Assembly (NCBI GenBank): GCA_964489715.1
Contig: CAZBAK010000006.1
Coordinates: forward strand, 1 to 61,348
DNA: 61,348 bases
DNA from: Tissierella_A sp964489715
GTDB taxonomy: Bacteria > Bacillota > Clostridia > Tissierellales > Tissierellaceae
Direction: 5' to 3'
Below are positions 1 to 8,540 of this stretch, piece by piece. The notes under the pieces were generated by a model. It ran no database searches and was not told the DNA's origin. It saw nothing but the letters and a program-made list of their open reading frames with translations. Both the position numbers and the translations under genes were made by a program. Positions within the stretch are counted from its first letter, which is position 1; each line of letters opens with the position of its first letter.

Positions 1-593
1 AGAGCTTTTTCTCTTATAAGTTCAGATATTATAAATCTCTCTGGCTGATCAGTTATCATATCTTCTGGGAAATATTGTGGACCTTCTGGCATTATATCTT
101 TTAGTATATCTATATATTTTTCTACATTATCATTGTTTAAAGCTGAGATTGGTATAATCTCTTGGAAAATGTTCATATTAGCATATTTCTCTACAAGTAT
201 TGCTATATCTTCTCTTTCCATCTTATCGATTTTATTTATAAGAAGAACTATTGGTGTATTTACTTCTTTTAATATATCTATAATATAGCTGTCCATCTTT
301 CCAATTTCCATACTTTCATCTACTATAAAAGTAACTACATCAACTTCTTCTAAACTCCCCTTAGAAAGTTTTAACATATATTCTCCTAATTTATTTTTAG
401 GCATTTGAATCCCAGGAGTATCTAAAAAAACTAATTGAAAATCATCTCCTGTGTATACAAGTTGTATTTTATTTCTAGTAGTTTGAGCTTTATCAGATAT
501 TATAGATATCTTTTCTCCTATAACTTGATTCAATAAAGTAGATTTTCCTACATTTGCTCGGCCTATAACACTTACAAATCCTGATTTATACAT
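1..593 (-). CDS. era: GTPase Era, 3' part missing at window edge
   Basis: Era is a GTPase that binds 16S rRNA and assists 30S subunit maturation. About 197 N-terminal residues are visible, covering the GTPase domain; the C-terminal KH domain lies outside the window. The G1 loop reads GRANVGKS, with Ala where Era usually has Pro. The G3 motif DTPG and G4 motif NKID are both present. The start is ATG at 593, and the gene runs directly downstream of cdd, the usual Firmicutes order. Identification is firm; only the truncation is uncertain in extent. Confidence 0.95.
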   Translation of the reverse strand, partial: MYKSGFVSVIGRANVGKSTLLNQVIGEKISIISDKAQTTRNKIQLVYTGDDFQLVFLDTPGIQMPKNKLGEYMLKLSKGSLEEVDVVTFIVDESMEIGKMDSYIIDILKEVNTPIVLLINKIDKMEREDIAILVEKYANMNIFQEIIPISALNNDNVEKYIDILKDIMPEGPQYFPEDMITDQPERFIISELIREKA

Positions 594-610
594 CTTAACT
601 ATCACTTCCT

Positions 611-1003
611 TTATTTTTTTAAATCTTCTGGCCCAAAACTATGAGGAAGAAGTTCATCTAAGCTATACTCTTTATAGTCTTCTTCAGAATTAGCAACTAT
701 TATTGTTGCATCCTTCCCGAATTCCCTTATTACTTGCCTACAAACACCACAAGGAAAAGTATCTTCTCCATCAGCTACAACTGCTATAGTATCTATTTTT
801 TTACTACCTTCAGATACTGCTTTAAATATAGCTGTTCTCTCTGCACATATAGTAGGTGAATAAGAAGCTATCTCTATATTACATCCTGTATATACTTTTC
901 CATCTTCTGTTAAAAGTGCTGCTCCAACATGAAAGTTAGAATATGGCACATAAGCTTTTTCTTTTGATTCTAATGCTTTTTTTATAAGAGTTTTTTTATC
1001 CAT
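611..1003 (-). CDS. cdd: Cytidine deaminase
   Basis: This 130-residue protein is the usual length for the homotetrameric cytidine deaminase, which hydrolyses cytidine and deoxycytidine to uridine forms in pyrimidine salvage. The zinc site is complete: Cys53 and catalytic Glu55 in CAERTA, and Cys85 and Cys88 in PCGVC. The substrate-binding segment PYSNFHVGAAL lies at residues 20-30. An AGGAGA ribosome binding site precedes the ATG. It sits between the DUF3048 lipoprotein gene and era with short gaps, suggesting a shared transcript. Confidence 0.96.
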   Translation of the reverse strand: MDKKTLIKKALESKEKAYVPYSNFHVGAALLTEDGKVYTGCNIEIASYSPTICAERTAIFKAVSEGSKKIDTIAVVADGEDTFPCGVCRQVIREFGKDATIIVANSEEDYKEYSLDELLPHSFGPEDLKK

Positions 1004-1020
1004 TTTTTTATCTCCTAATA

Positions 1021-2070
1021 TTATTTTATAGTTATACTTGCTTTTGGACTTACTACCTGAACAAATGTAGTTCCTGGATTTAATCTTAATTCTTGTCCAT
1101 TTTCAAGAGTATATATGCTTCTTTCTTCTCTTGACTTCTTACTCCAATTTATATCTACACCCATTCCATTGGTAAAGTATTTACCCTTTCCTCTACCAAC
1201 TAAATCCAATTCTATTTTTTTGCCATCTTTTAATATGTTTTTTTCTACTTCTCTAACAATTATATTTTTACTTGTTATAGGTCTAGCATCTATTTCATCT
1301 ATATGTTCTTGTCCATCTTTTTTTCTATAATATATTTTTTCTTCTTTGTTATATGAATAATATGTATTGTTAGTAGTGTTATAAGTAATATCTATTTCAT
1401 TTGCTAAAAACCCATCTAAATCTCTATCATCTCTATTGAAAGAGAATACTTTTTTATTTTTCTTTCTATTAAAATCTTTTTCTTCAGCCTCATCTCTAAG
1501 TGTAGTCATATCAGAATATAAATTATTAGGAGCTTTTTTATGAGACTTCCTCCAAAATATACTTGATCTGCTACTTCTAGCATCTATATCGTCTACATTA
1601 TATTTTATAATTTCTTCTTCAGCTTGTCCACTTCCACCAACCCTTACATAAAGAGCATCATGTTCTAAAACAGTAGTTATAAAGTATGGTCTAGCACTTC
1701 TTATAGGCCCTATGGTCTCAGGATCATTACTTAAAAACAATCCTAGGTATCTTGTGTAGGGAGCTTCTACTTCATATTCATATACGATTTCTGCATCTTT
1801 CAAGCCTGCTTGCCACCTCGCTCTTGGGTGATTATCAAACATAACACCCATTACTCTCCTATCTAACAAGTTCTCTTCTACAAAAATACCACTTAAGGGT
1901 GATCTAGACTTATTTTTATTTGTATCTACTTGCTTTTCTTCTATATCTTTTTCTAAATTTATTTTTTCTCCTATAGCTTCTTCTTTTATCTTGTTATCCT
2001 TTCTTTTGCACCCAGGTAAAAGAATTACTATAAAAATTAACAACAATAAATATTTAAAATTCCTTCCCAT
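1021..2070 (-). CDS. DUF3048 (YerB-like) lipoprotein
   Basis: The longest frame opens at 2091, but ATG at 2070 is preferred because AAAGGAGA lies seven bases before it. From that start the protein has 349 residues, a hydrophobic signal segment and a lipobox LLPGC, with Cys21 as the predicted lipidation site. The mature part matches the DUF3048 family (YerB of Bacillus) in features such as VGGSGQAEEE and GPIRSARPY. It should be an extracytoplasmic membrane-anchored protein. The molecular function of the family is not established. It lies just downstream of the DgkA-PAP2 gene. Confidence 0.85.
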   Translation of the reverse strand: MGRNFKYLLLLIFIVILLPGCKRKDNKIKEEAIGEKINLEKDIEEKQVDTNKNKSRSPLSGIFVEENLLDRRVMGVMFDNHPRARWQAGLKDAEIVYEYEVEAPYTRYLGLFLSNDPETIGPIRSARPYFITTVLEHDALYVRVGGSGQAEEEIIKYNVDDIDARSSRSSIFWRKSHKKAPNNLYSDMTTLRDEAEEKDFNRKKNKKVFSFNRDDRDLDGFLANEIDITYNTTNNTYYSYNKEEKIYYRKKDGQEHIDEIDARPITSKNIIVREVEKNILKDGKKIELDLVGRGKGKYFTNGMGVDINWSKKSREERSIYTLENGQELRLNPGTTFVQVVSPKASITIK

Positions 2071-2083
2071 TCCTAAGTCTCCT

Positions 2084-2785
2084 TTACCCAATTAATTGAA
2101 ATATAAGAATCCCTACTATAGTTCCAAGTATTCCTCCTAAAAGGACTTCAGAAAAAGTGTGTATTCTACCTTCTATTCTACTTTCACCAACAAGCAAGGC
2201 AAGGGCAAATGTTAAGGTAATAACAAGTATGTTTTCTGATAAAAAAGCTACTATAGTAGCTATACAAAAAGATACAGCAGAATGCCCACTAACAATTCCA
2301 CCCTGGAAGTGAGTTCCTCTTCCTCTATAAAATTTAGCTTTTATCCCTATTGTTAAAAGTACTACCAATATTAAACTTACAAAGGTTAAGTGAACACTGG
2401 AGTTTCTTATTTTAAATATTATTACTTCTGATAAATTATTAAGCCTATCAAAAAATAGCAAGTAGCCTACTAGCATAGCATTTATAGCTGCTATTAAAAC
2501 TGCTCCAGCAGATATATCCTTTGCCAGCCTGGCAAGAGGATGGTATTCCTTTGTAATCATATCTACAGTTTTCTCTATAGCAGTATTTATAAGTTCCATA
2601 ACTATTACAAGTGTAGTGGCAAATAAGAGTATTAAAAATTCGATACGACTAAATCCAAAAAGCAGACTAGAAAAAAGAACTACAATAGCAATTATATAAT
2701 GAATTAGCATATTCCTTTCAGTTTTTATAGATAGAATAATACCAGATACAGCATAATTAAAACTATCGATTATACTTCTCTTCAT
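2084..2785 (-). CDS. dgkA: Diacylglycerol/undecaprenol kinase fused to PAP2-like phosphatase
   Basis: A 233-residue membrane protein made of two units. Residues about 1-120 are a DgkA-type lipid kinase with the signature ELINTAIEKTVD and three hydrophobic helices. Residues about 125-233 resemble a PAP2 phosphatase: a KFYRGRG stretch for motif 1, VSGHSAVSF for motif 2, and SRIEGRIHTFSE for motif 3, where the usual final Asp is Glu. Firmicutes DgkA phosphorylates undecaprenol, and PAP2 enzymes remove lipid phosphates, so the pair could interconvert carrier lipid forms (inference). It follows ybeY by four bases. Confidence 0.88.
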   Translation of the reverse strand: MKRSIIDSFNYAVSGIILSIKTERNMLIHYIIAIVVLFSSLLFGFSRIEFLILLFATTLVIVMELINTAIEKTVDMITKEYHPLARLAKDISAGAVLIAAINAMLVGYLLFFDRLNNLSEVIIFKIRNSSVHLTFVSLILVVLLTIGIKAKFYRGRGTHFQGGIVSGHSAVSFCIATIVAFLSENILVITLTFALALLVGESRIEGRIHTFSEVLLGGILGTIVGILIFQLIG

Positions 2786-2789
2786 ATAT

Positions 2790-3251
2790 CTAGATCTCCT
2801 TTTCTCCTTTAAATAAAGCTAAATTCTTCATGATCTTCTTTTCTTTTTTTCTCATCTCTTTTTTTTCTATCTGATCCATGTGATCATATCCTAGGAGATG
2901 CAACATGCTATGACAGGTCAAATAAGAAAGTTCTCTTTCTAAAGTATTGCCATATTCTTTAGCTTGTTCCAGGGCTTTCTCCACTGATATAATTATATCT
3001 CCAAGAAGTGCTATTGGAACTAAATGATCTTGATCTAGTGGAAATGATAAGACATCTGTTTCTGAATCTATTCCTCTATAATCTCTATTTAGAATCCTGA
3101 TTTCTTCATTGTCTACAAAAGAAATTGATACTTCATAGTTGTTGTCAAGTCCTTCTACTTTTAAGCTTTCCTCCACTACAAGAATTAAAGTATCTAATAT
3201 TTTCTCATCTATTTCTATCTTTGCCTGCCTATTATCTAAAAAAACCTCCAT
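2790..3251 (-). CDS. ybeY: Endoribonuclease YbeY (rRNA maturation)
   Basis: YbeY is a zinc-dependent endoribonuclease involved in 16S rRNA 3'-end processing and ribosome quality control. This 153-residue protein carries the diagnostic metal-binding motif HSMLHLLGYDH (H-x3-H-x5-H) near residue 115, and the preceding RNRDYRGIDSETDVLSFPLD region typical of the family. The gene lies between phoH and dgkA, as in many Firmicutes, and shares a transcript direction with them. Identification is secure. Confidence 0.96.
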   Translation of the reverse strand: MEVFLDNRQAKIEIDEKILDTLILVVEESLKVEGLDNNYEVSISFVDNEEIRILNRDYRGIDSETDVLSFPLDQDHLVPIALLGDIIISVEKALEQAKEYGNTLERELSYLTCHSMLHLLGYDHMDQIEKKEMRKKEKKIMKNLALFKGEKEI

Positions 3252-3265
3252 AATTATCCACCTTT

Positions 3266-4240
3266 TTATTTCTTATTTGTTTTTTCATGTTTTTCATATG
3301 CCAATACTATTCTTTGAACCAAGGGATGTCTAACTATATCTGCAGCAGATAAATAAACCATACCAATACCCTTTATTTCACTCAATACATCTATGGCATT
3401 TTTAAGGCCTGATTCTTTTCCCTTAGGCAAGTCTATCTGAGTTATATCTCCAGTTATAATAGCCTTAGATCCAAAGCCAATACGTGTTAAAAACATTTTC
3501 ATTTGCTCATTGGTGGTATTCTGTGCCTCGTCTAAGATAACATAAGAATTATCTAATGTTCTACCTCTCATATAGGCAAGAGGAGCAACTTCTATTAGGC
3601 CTTTTTCTAAATATTTAAGATAGTGATCTGATCCCATTATATCAAATAAGGCATCATAAACTGGTCTTAGATAGGGATCTACTTTTTCTTGTAGATCTCC
3701 TGGTAGAAAGCCTAAGTTTTCTCCCGCTTCTACAGCAGGCCTAGTAAGAATTATTCTATCTACTTCTTTATTTTTAAATGCCTTTATAGCCATAGCCATG
3801 GCAAGATAGGTTTTACCAGTACCTGCTGGCCCTATTCCAAATACTATATCTTTTTCCTTAATTGTATCTATATAGTGTTTTTGCCCAAGTGTCTTGGGCT
3901 TTAGAGTTTTACCACTGGAAGTTACCATTATTATTTCATTTAATAATTCCTTTATTCTTCCCTCTTCTCCTTTTAAAACTAAATCTATGGAATATAGGAG
4001 ATCATGCTTGTCTAGTTTGCTTTGTGACTTAATAATCTCTATTAAATCATATATAAGCTTTTCACCTAAATTAACATTTATTGTATTTCCTATTATTTTT
4101 ATCTTTCCATCTCTTAAAAGTATATTTACATCAAGTTTTTCCTTTATTATATCAAGATTTTCATCTAATCCACCAAAGATTTCATTGACTATATTGTTAT
4201 CTTCTATTTTAATTTCTGTTTCTATTTTTTTATTTTGCAA
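3266..4240 (-). CDS. phoH: PhoH family ATPase
   Basis: A 324-residue PhoH-like protein with an N-terminal KH-like segment and a C-terminal P-loop ATPase domain. Walker A is GPAGTGKTYLAMA near residues 137-149, and Walker B is VILDEAQN. PhoH is a predicted RNA-associated ATPase, and linkage to ybeY supports a role in RNA metabolism. The start is TTG at 4240, seven bases after GGAGG; no ATG fits as well. Upstream, the preceding operon ends in a strong terminator, so phoH probably has its own promoter between 4345 and 4413. Confidence 0.94.
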   Translation of the reverse strand: MQNKKIETEIKIEDNNIVNEIFGGLDENLDIIKEKLDVNILLRDGKIKIIGNTINVNLGEKLIYDLIEIIKSQSKLDKHDLLYSIDLVLKGEEGRIKELLNEIIMVTSSGKTLKPKTLGQKHYIDTIKEKDIVFGIGPAGTGKTYLAMAMAIKAFKNKEVDRIILTRPAVEAGENLGFLPGDLQEKVDPYLRPVYDALFDIMGSDHYLKYLEKGLIEVAPLAYMRGRTLDNSYVILDEAQNTTNEQMKMFLTRIGFGSKAIITGDITQIDLPKGKESGLKNAIDVLSEIKGIGMVYLSAADIVRHPLVQRIVLAYEKHEKTNKK

Positions 4241-4413
4241 ATTCGTCCTCCTGATTTTAATTTTAAATATTCTATTTTAATTTTAAACTTAGAATATTTA
4301 ATATCTTACTTATTTATTTCATTGTGAAGCTTGTTTAAATTCAAAACTCTCACTCCTAATAATAACATATAGCAATAGATATTTCCATATTTTTATATTA
4401 CTGTAAAAAGCCC

Positions 4414-4460
4414 ATAAAAGAGCACACAAAATAGTAGAAATCTTTTGTGTGCTCTTTTAT
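4414..4460 (-). terminator. Intrinsic terminator after the NfeD-FloA operon
   Basis: A perfect 18-bp inverted repeat (4414-4431 with 4443-4460) around an 11-base loop, with flanking A/T tracts. It begins 10 bases past the stop of the charged anchored protein gene and separates that operon from phoH. Confidence 0.88.
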
Positions 4461-4469
4461 ATCCATCTA

Positions 4470-5003
4470 TTATATATCCCTTTTTTGCATGCTCTTTGGT
4501 TTTCCTAAGATTTCTGAGAATATTATCCCCTTTAATACATCATCTTTAAATGTAGAGGCTGTAGGGATTGGTAGCTCAATTTTTTCTTTATCTCTACCAT
4601 AGTTCCTTACATCTTTTTTATCATAGTCTTTTTTATCACTAACTTGTATTGCATTTTTATCGTATAAACTCTTAGCCTGCCTATCGGATCTAATATCTTT
4701 ATCTTTATAAGTCTGATCTATTTTGTCATATCTCTTTTCATATCTTTCTTCATAGCCTTCATAATCTTCCCTATAAGATTTTCCTTCTCCAAAAAAGCTA
4801 TCCTTTTCTTTTGATAGACTAGGATTCTTTTGTATTTCTCTTTTAACTCTTCTTTCCCTTGTTTGAGGAACTTCAACTTTTTTTTCTTTGCTTGATTGTT
4901 GGAGTTTCCTCTCCCTGGTCTTTTCTATTTTCTTTTTTTCTTTTGCACTCTTTAAAATTAAATCTATAACTATAACTACTGCGAAAAATATTAAAGGATT
5001 CAT
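4470..5003 (-). CDS. Membrane-anchored charged protein of unknown function
   Basis: This 177-residue protein was not recognised as a known family. Residues 1-18 form one hydrophobic helix (PLIFFAVVIVIDLIL), followed by a Lys/Glu/Arg-rich, low-complexity stretch to about residue 150 with many KKxEK and YDK repeats, likely disordered or coiled. The last 30 residues (STFKDDVLKGIIFSEILGKP) look like a short amphipathic helix and resemble a docking segment. It is 12 bases downstream of floA and shares its terminator, so it may be an accessory of the flotillin microdomain (inference). Confidence 0.6.
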   Translation of the reverse strand: MNPLIFFAVVIVIDLILKSAKEKKKIEKTRERKLQQSSKEKKVEVPQTRERRVKREIQKNPSLSKEKDSFFGEGKSYREDYEGYEERYEKRYDKIDQTYKDKDIRSDRQAKSLYDKNAIQVSDKKDYDKKDVRNYGRDKEKIELPIPTASTFKDDVLKGIIFSEILGKPKSMQKRDI

Positions 5004-5014
5004 TCCATCACATC

Positions 5015-6001
5015 CTATTTATCATTCTTGTTCTCGTCTGTAATCTTAGAAATTGAGGATCTCATGTCTGTATCGGCTAATACATTTTTCATGTTGTAAT
5101 AATCCATAACTCCCATTTTACCATCTTTTAAGGCAGTTGCAAGTGCTAGTGGTACTTCTGCTTCTGCTTCTACAACCTTAGCCCTCATTGACTGAACTTC
5201 AGCTTTCATTTCCTGTTCCTTAGCAACAGCCATTGCTCTCCTTTCTTCAGCTTTTGCTTCTGCTATTCTCTTATCAGCTTCTGCTTGATCCATCTGAAGT
5301 CTGGCCCCTATATTTCTTCCTATATCAACATCTGCTATATCGATGGAAAGAATCTCAAATGCAGTTCCTGCATCAAGTCCTTTACCTAAGATATTCTTTG
5401 ATATACTGTCTGGATTTTCTAATACCTCTTTATGATTTGCTGAACTACCTACTGTGGTTACTATACCTTCCCCAACCCTAGCTATAATAGTTTCTTCTCC
5501 AGCACCTCCGACTAATCTTTCTATATTCGCTCTAACGGTTACCCTAGCCTTAGCTATAACCTCTATACCATCTTTGGATACTGCAGCTATTAGAGGCGTT
5601 TCTATCACCTTAGGATTAACACTTACCTGCACTGCCTCTAATACATTTCTTCCTGCTAAATCTATAGCAGCAGCTCTATCAAAGTCCAAAGGTATTTCTG
5701 CTCTTTGGGCAGCTATTAAAGCATCTATAAGTGTATTTACATTACCTCCTGCTAAATAATGGGCTTCTAATTCATCAACATTTAATTTCAATCCTGCCTT
5801 TGTAGCCTTTATCATAGGATTAACTATCCTGCTTGGGGCAACTCTCCTAAGTCTCATTCCCATTAAAGTTAATATTTTAATTTTAACTCCTGAGAAAAAT
5901 GCCGTTATCCATAAACCAAATGGAATAAATGTAAAAAATAACATTACTCCAATTATTATTAAGATAGCTACAATGATTGGTAAAAAACTTCCAAAATCCA
6001 T
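5015..6001 (-). CDS. floA: Flotillin-like protein FloA
   Basis: FloA scaffolds bacterial functional membrane microdomains. The frame extends to 6019, but ATG at 6001 (MDFGSFLPII) is the better start because AGGAGG lies immediately before it, inside the longer reading. From there the protein has 328 residues: a membrane hairpin in the first 45 residues, the SPFH domain, and an Ala/Glu-rich coiled region (ADKRIAEAKAEERRAMA) near residue 245. It is directly downstream of the NfeD gene, the standard pairing for this family. Confidence 0.95.
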   Translation of the reverse strand: MDFGSFLPIIVAILIIIGVMLFFTFIPFGLWITAFFSGVKIKILTLMGMRLRRVAPSRIVNPMIKATKAGLKLNVDELEAHYLAGGNVNTLIDALIAAQRAEIPLDFDRAAAIDLAGRNVLEAVQVSVNPKVIETPLIAAVSKDGIEVIAKARVTVRANIERLVGGAGEETIIARVGEGIVTTVGSSANHKEVLENPDSISKNILGKGLDAGTAFEILSIDIADVDIGRNIGARLQMDQAEADKRIAEAKAEERRAMAVAKEQEMKAEVQSMRAKVVEAEAEVPLALATALKDGKMGVMDYYNMKNVLADTDMRSSISKITDENKNDK

Positions 6002-6002
6002 A

Positions 6003-7286
6003 TTATTTCCTCCTAACAAATATTTTTGTTCCCTCGACCCTTATCACTTCAATAGATACTCCAGCTGGAATAAATCCTTCATCAGATAACGCATCTATTC
6101 TTTTATCTTCTATATTTATAAACCCTGAAGGTCGAAGTTCGGTAGCTGTTATGCCTGTTTTGTTTAAATAAGAAGCTTTTGATCTTTCAACCAAATAACT
6201 TTCTTGCTTCTCTTTCTCCCCAGTCAAGATAAATCTGTCTAAAAGCTTACTTCGGTATCCTAGCTTAACTAAAATCACAGTTATAATTGTAGTAATTATA
6301 ATTGCAATACTTAGAGAAATTAATGCTACGGATAAAGAATCTGTAGCTAAAACTATTCCAACTACTACTAGTATTGTACCACTTATACCTGGTAAACCAA
6401 AACCTGGCACTATTGCTTCTATAACAATCAATATAAGACCCAGTACAAATAAAGCCAGTGCTGTCCAAGTTGAACTTCCTGAAAGAATGTTTCCTGCAAA
6501 ATATAAACCAAAACCAAGTAGACTTATAGTTCCACCTACTCCAAAGCCTGGTGTTAAAATTTCTATTATTAGTCCTACAAATGCTATAGTTAAAAGTAAG
6601 CTACTAAGTGCAGGAGTTGCAATATATTTAGCAAGTTTTATCTGTAATCCTTCTTCATACTCTACTATATTAGCATTTTCAATATTAAACTTGGCCAATA
6701 TATCCCTATAATCATTGGATATATGATCTGTTATTCCATATTCTAGAGCTTCTTTTGAAGTAAGATTTACAAGTTTGCCCTGAGTGTTTAGTCCTTCTAC
6801 TACTAGATCTTTATCAGCCATAGCTTGTATAATATTTTCATCTCTTCCTCTAAAAGCAGCTGTATCCCTAAGTACTGATCTCCAGAAGGAAAGATTCTTT
6901 TCTGTATTTGGAATTGTTTCAGCAGAACCAATTGTAGAGTTAGTAGCCATAACAACCTTTTCGCTTGCTATAGTTATTAAGACACCAGCTGACACTGCTT
7001 TATTATTTACAAATGATATAGTTGGTATATTTGTAGAAAGGATGGCATCTTTTATCACTATTGCTTGATCTACTAGTCCACCATATGTGTTTATTTCAAA
7101 TATTATAGCTTTAGGCCCTATTTCATTAGCTTCTTCTATGGCATTTACTACAAAATTTGCAGTAGCTCTATTTATTTCACCATTTATTGGAATTACATAG
7201 ACATCATCGCTGTCTTCTGCCAAAACTATTGAAGAAAAGACTAAGACTAACATAAGCATAAATATAAATATTCTTGTTTTTCTCAT
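6003..7286 (-). CDS. Long-form NfeD protein (ClpP-like serine protease, membrane region, OB fold)
   Basis: A 427-residue secreted and membrane protein. Residues 1-23 are a signal peptide ending near VLAED. Residues about 30-220 form a ClpP-class protease-like domain, with VNNKAVSAGVLITIAS carrying the expected Ser and a later Lys in MADKDLVVEG. Several transmembrane helices follow (about 225-350), then a C-terminal OB fold (about 370-427). Long NfeD proteins are partners of SPFH/flotillin proteins, and floA begins immediately downstream. Likely a membrane-associated regulatory protease; its substrates are unknown. Confidence 0.92.
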   Translation of the reverse strand: MRKTRIFIFMLMLVLVFSSIVLAEDSDDVYVIPINGEINRATANFVVNAIEEANEIGPKAIIFEINTYGGLVDQAIVIKDAILSTNIPTISFVNNKAVSAGVLITIASEKVVMATNSTIGSAETIPNTEKNLSFWRSVLRDTAAFRGRDENIIQAMADKDLVVEGLNTQGKLVNLTSKEALEYGITDHISNDYRDILAKFNIENANIVEYEEGLQIKLAKYIATPALSSLLLTIAFVGLIIEILTPGFGVGGTISLLGFGLYFAGNILSGSSTWTALALFVLGLILIVIEAIVPGFGLPGISGTILVVVGIVLATDSLSVALISLSIAIIITTIITVILVKLGYRSKLLDRFILTGEKEKQESYLVERSKASYLNKTGITATELRPSGFINIEDKRIDALSDEGFIPAGVSIEVIRVEGTKIFVRRK

Positions 7287-7396
7287 AAATACACCTCCAT
7301 TTTCTTTATTCTTATTAAAATATAATTATTATTACTTATTTTCTAGTCTACTATCAATATTTACCCATTAAAAAATTTTTCAATTAATAAAAAAAA

Positions 7397-7418
7397 AGCC
7401 TGGATATAATTCCAGGCT
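7397..7418 (-). terminator. Intrinsic terminator after yqeY
   Basis: Stem AGCCTGGA and TCCAGGCT with a six-base loop, followed on the minus strand by a run of about nine T. The stem overlaps the stop codon of the yqeY gene. Confidence 0.9.
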
Positions 7419-7860
7419 AAGTTAATTTATTTTTAACTATTTTACTTACTATATTTCCATCTGCTCTACCTTTTACTTTAGGCATAACATTTTTCATAAC
7501 AAGTCCAATATCTTTCATAGAAGAAACTTCTAAATCTTCTATTGTATCTTCTACTATAATTTCTAATTCTTTTTCTGTAAGTTGTGTTGGAAGATAATTT
7601 AATAATATCTCCACTTCTTTACTTGTACTATCTATAAGATCTTGTCTATTGGCTTTTTTAAATTCTTCTATTGAAAGTCTTCTTTCCTTTAACTGTTTTG
7701 AAATTATTTCAATTATTTCCTCTTCAGTTAATTCTCTTCTTTCATCAACTTGAATTTGTTTTATAGCTGCTCTTACCAATGTTATAGTATTTTTTCTAAT
7801 AGTATCTTTCTCTTTCATGGAGGTTTTCAAATCTTCCATAAGCCTTTTTTCAAGGGACAT
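7417..7860 (-). CDS. yqeY: GatB/YqeY domain protein
   Basis: A 147-residue protein consisting of the YqeY domain alone, the domain related to the tail of the GatB amidotransferase subunit. Family features seen are LMEDLKTSMKEKD at the N terminus and MKDIGLVMKNVMPKVKGRADG near the C terminus. It may bind tRNA or act in tRNA-dependent processes; the precise function is not known. It sits 33 bases downstream of rpsU, the classic rpsU-yqeY pairing of Firmicutes, and ends in a strong terminator. Confidence 0.93.
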   Translation of the reverse strand: MSLEKRLMEDLKTSMKEKDTIRKNTITLVRAAIKQIQVDERRELTEEEIIEIISKQLKERRLSIEEFKKANRQDLIDSTSKEVEILLNYLPTQLTEKELEIIVEDTIEDLEVSSMKDIGLVMKNVMPKVKGRADGNIVSKIVKNKLT

Positions 7861-7893
7861 ATTTTCACCTTCTCAATTAAAATCTCACTTTAA

Positions 7894-8076
7894 TTAAAAT
7901 CTTTTATTTTTTTTCTTTCTTGCTGCTTCAGCTTTAAGTTTTTTTCTAACACTTGGTTTTTCATAGTGTTCTCTTTTTCTTACTTCCCCTATTACTCCAG
8001 AGCGTGCACATTGTCTTTTAAATCTTTTTAAAGCACTTTCTAGAGATTCATTGTCGCCTACTTTTATTTCTGACAT
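7894..8076 (-). CDS. rpsU: 30S ribosomal protein S21
   Basis: A 60-residue, strongly basic protein of the S21 family: DNESLESALKRFKRQCARSGV at the start and KPSVRKKLKAEAARKKK at the end. S21 is a small-subunit protein near the anti-Shine-Dalgarno region and helps translation initiation. The gene precedes yqeY with a 33-base gap; a separate promoter is possible in the 110-base gap upstream towards hinT. Confidence 0.97.
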   Translation of the reverse strand: MSEIKVGDNESLESALKRFKRQCARSGVIGEVRKREHYEKPSVRKKLKAEAARKKKNKRF

Positions 8077-8186
8077 GTATATTTCCCTCCCCTCTACCCA
8101 TTAGAATGTTGCCATACTATTTATATTGGTAGAACTCTGATACTAATCTAGTATACATTATATTTAAATTTAATTCAAGAATATTT

Positions 8187-8528
8187 TTAACCTGCTGGCC
8201 ATAACATTGGCCTTCCACCTAATAGATGAAAATGAATATGATCTACACTTTGTCCACCATCTTCTTTACAATTATTTACTATTCTATATCCCTTTTCAAG
8301 GCCTAAATCTTTTGCAAGCTTTTTAGCTACTAAAAATATTTTCCCTATAAGGTGAGCATTTTCATCAACTATATCATCTGCAGATGCTATATGAACTTTA
8401 GGAATAATTAAAACATGTACAGGAGCCGTAGGATTTATATCATGAAAAGCTACTATCTCTTCATCTTCATATATAAGCTCACTTTCTATTTCTTTATTTG
8501 CAATTTTACAAAATAAGCAATTATCCAT
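8187..8528 (-). CDS. HIT family nucleotide hydrolase (HinT-like)
   Basis: A 113-residue HIT protein, the usual length for HinT-type purine nucleoside phosphoramidases. The histidine triad HIHFHLLGG is near the C terminus, and the N terminus has the zinc-type start CLFCKIANKEIES. It probably hydrolyses AMP-lysine or AMP-amine phosphoramidates in the cytoplasm. It is 12 bases downstream of mtaB and is the last member of the heat-shock/prmA/rsmE/mtaB string. Confidence 0.94.
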   Translation of the reverse strand: MDNCLFCKIANKEIESELIYEDEEIVAFHDINPTAPVHVLIIPKVHIASADDIVDENAHLIGKIFLVAKKLAKDLGLEKGYRIVNNCKEDGGQSVDHIHFHLLGGRPMLWPAG

Positions 8529-8540
8529 TATTACACCTCC

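Noticed and set aside
6265..6468. Cys/Ser/Tyr-rich frame on the minus strand
   Set aside because: It is an out-of-frame shadow inside the NfeD gene, with residue composition unlike a protein.
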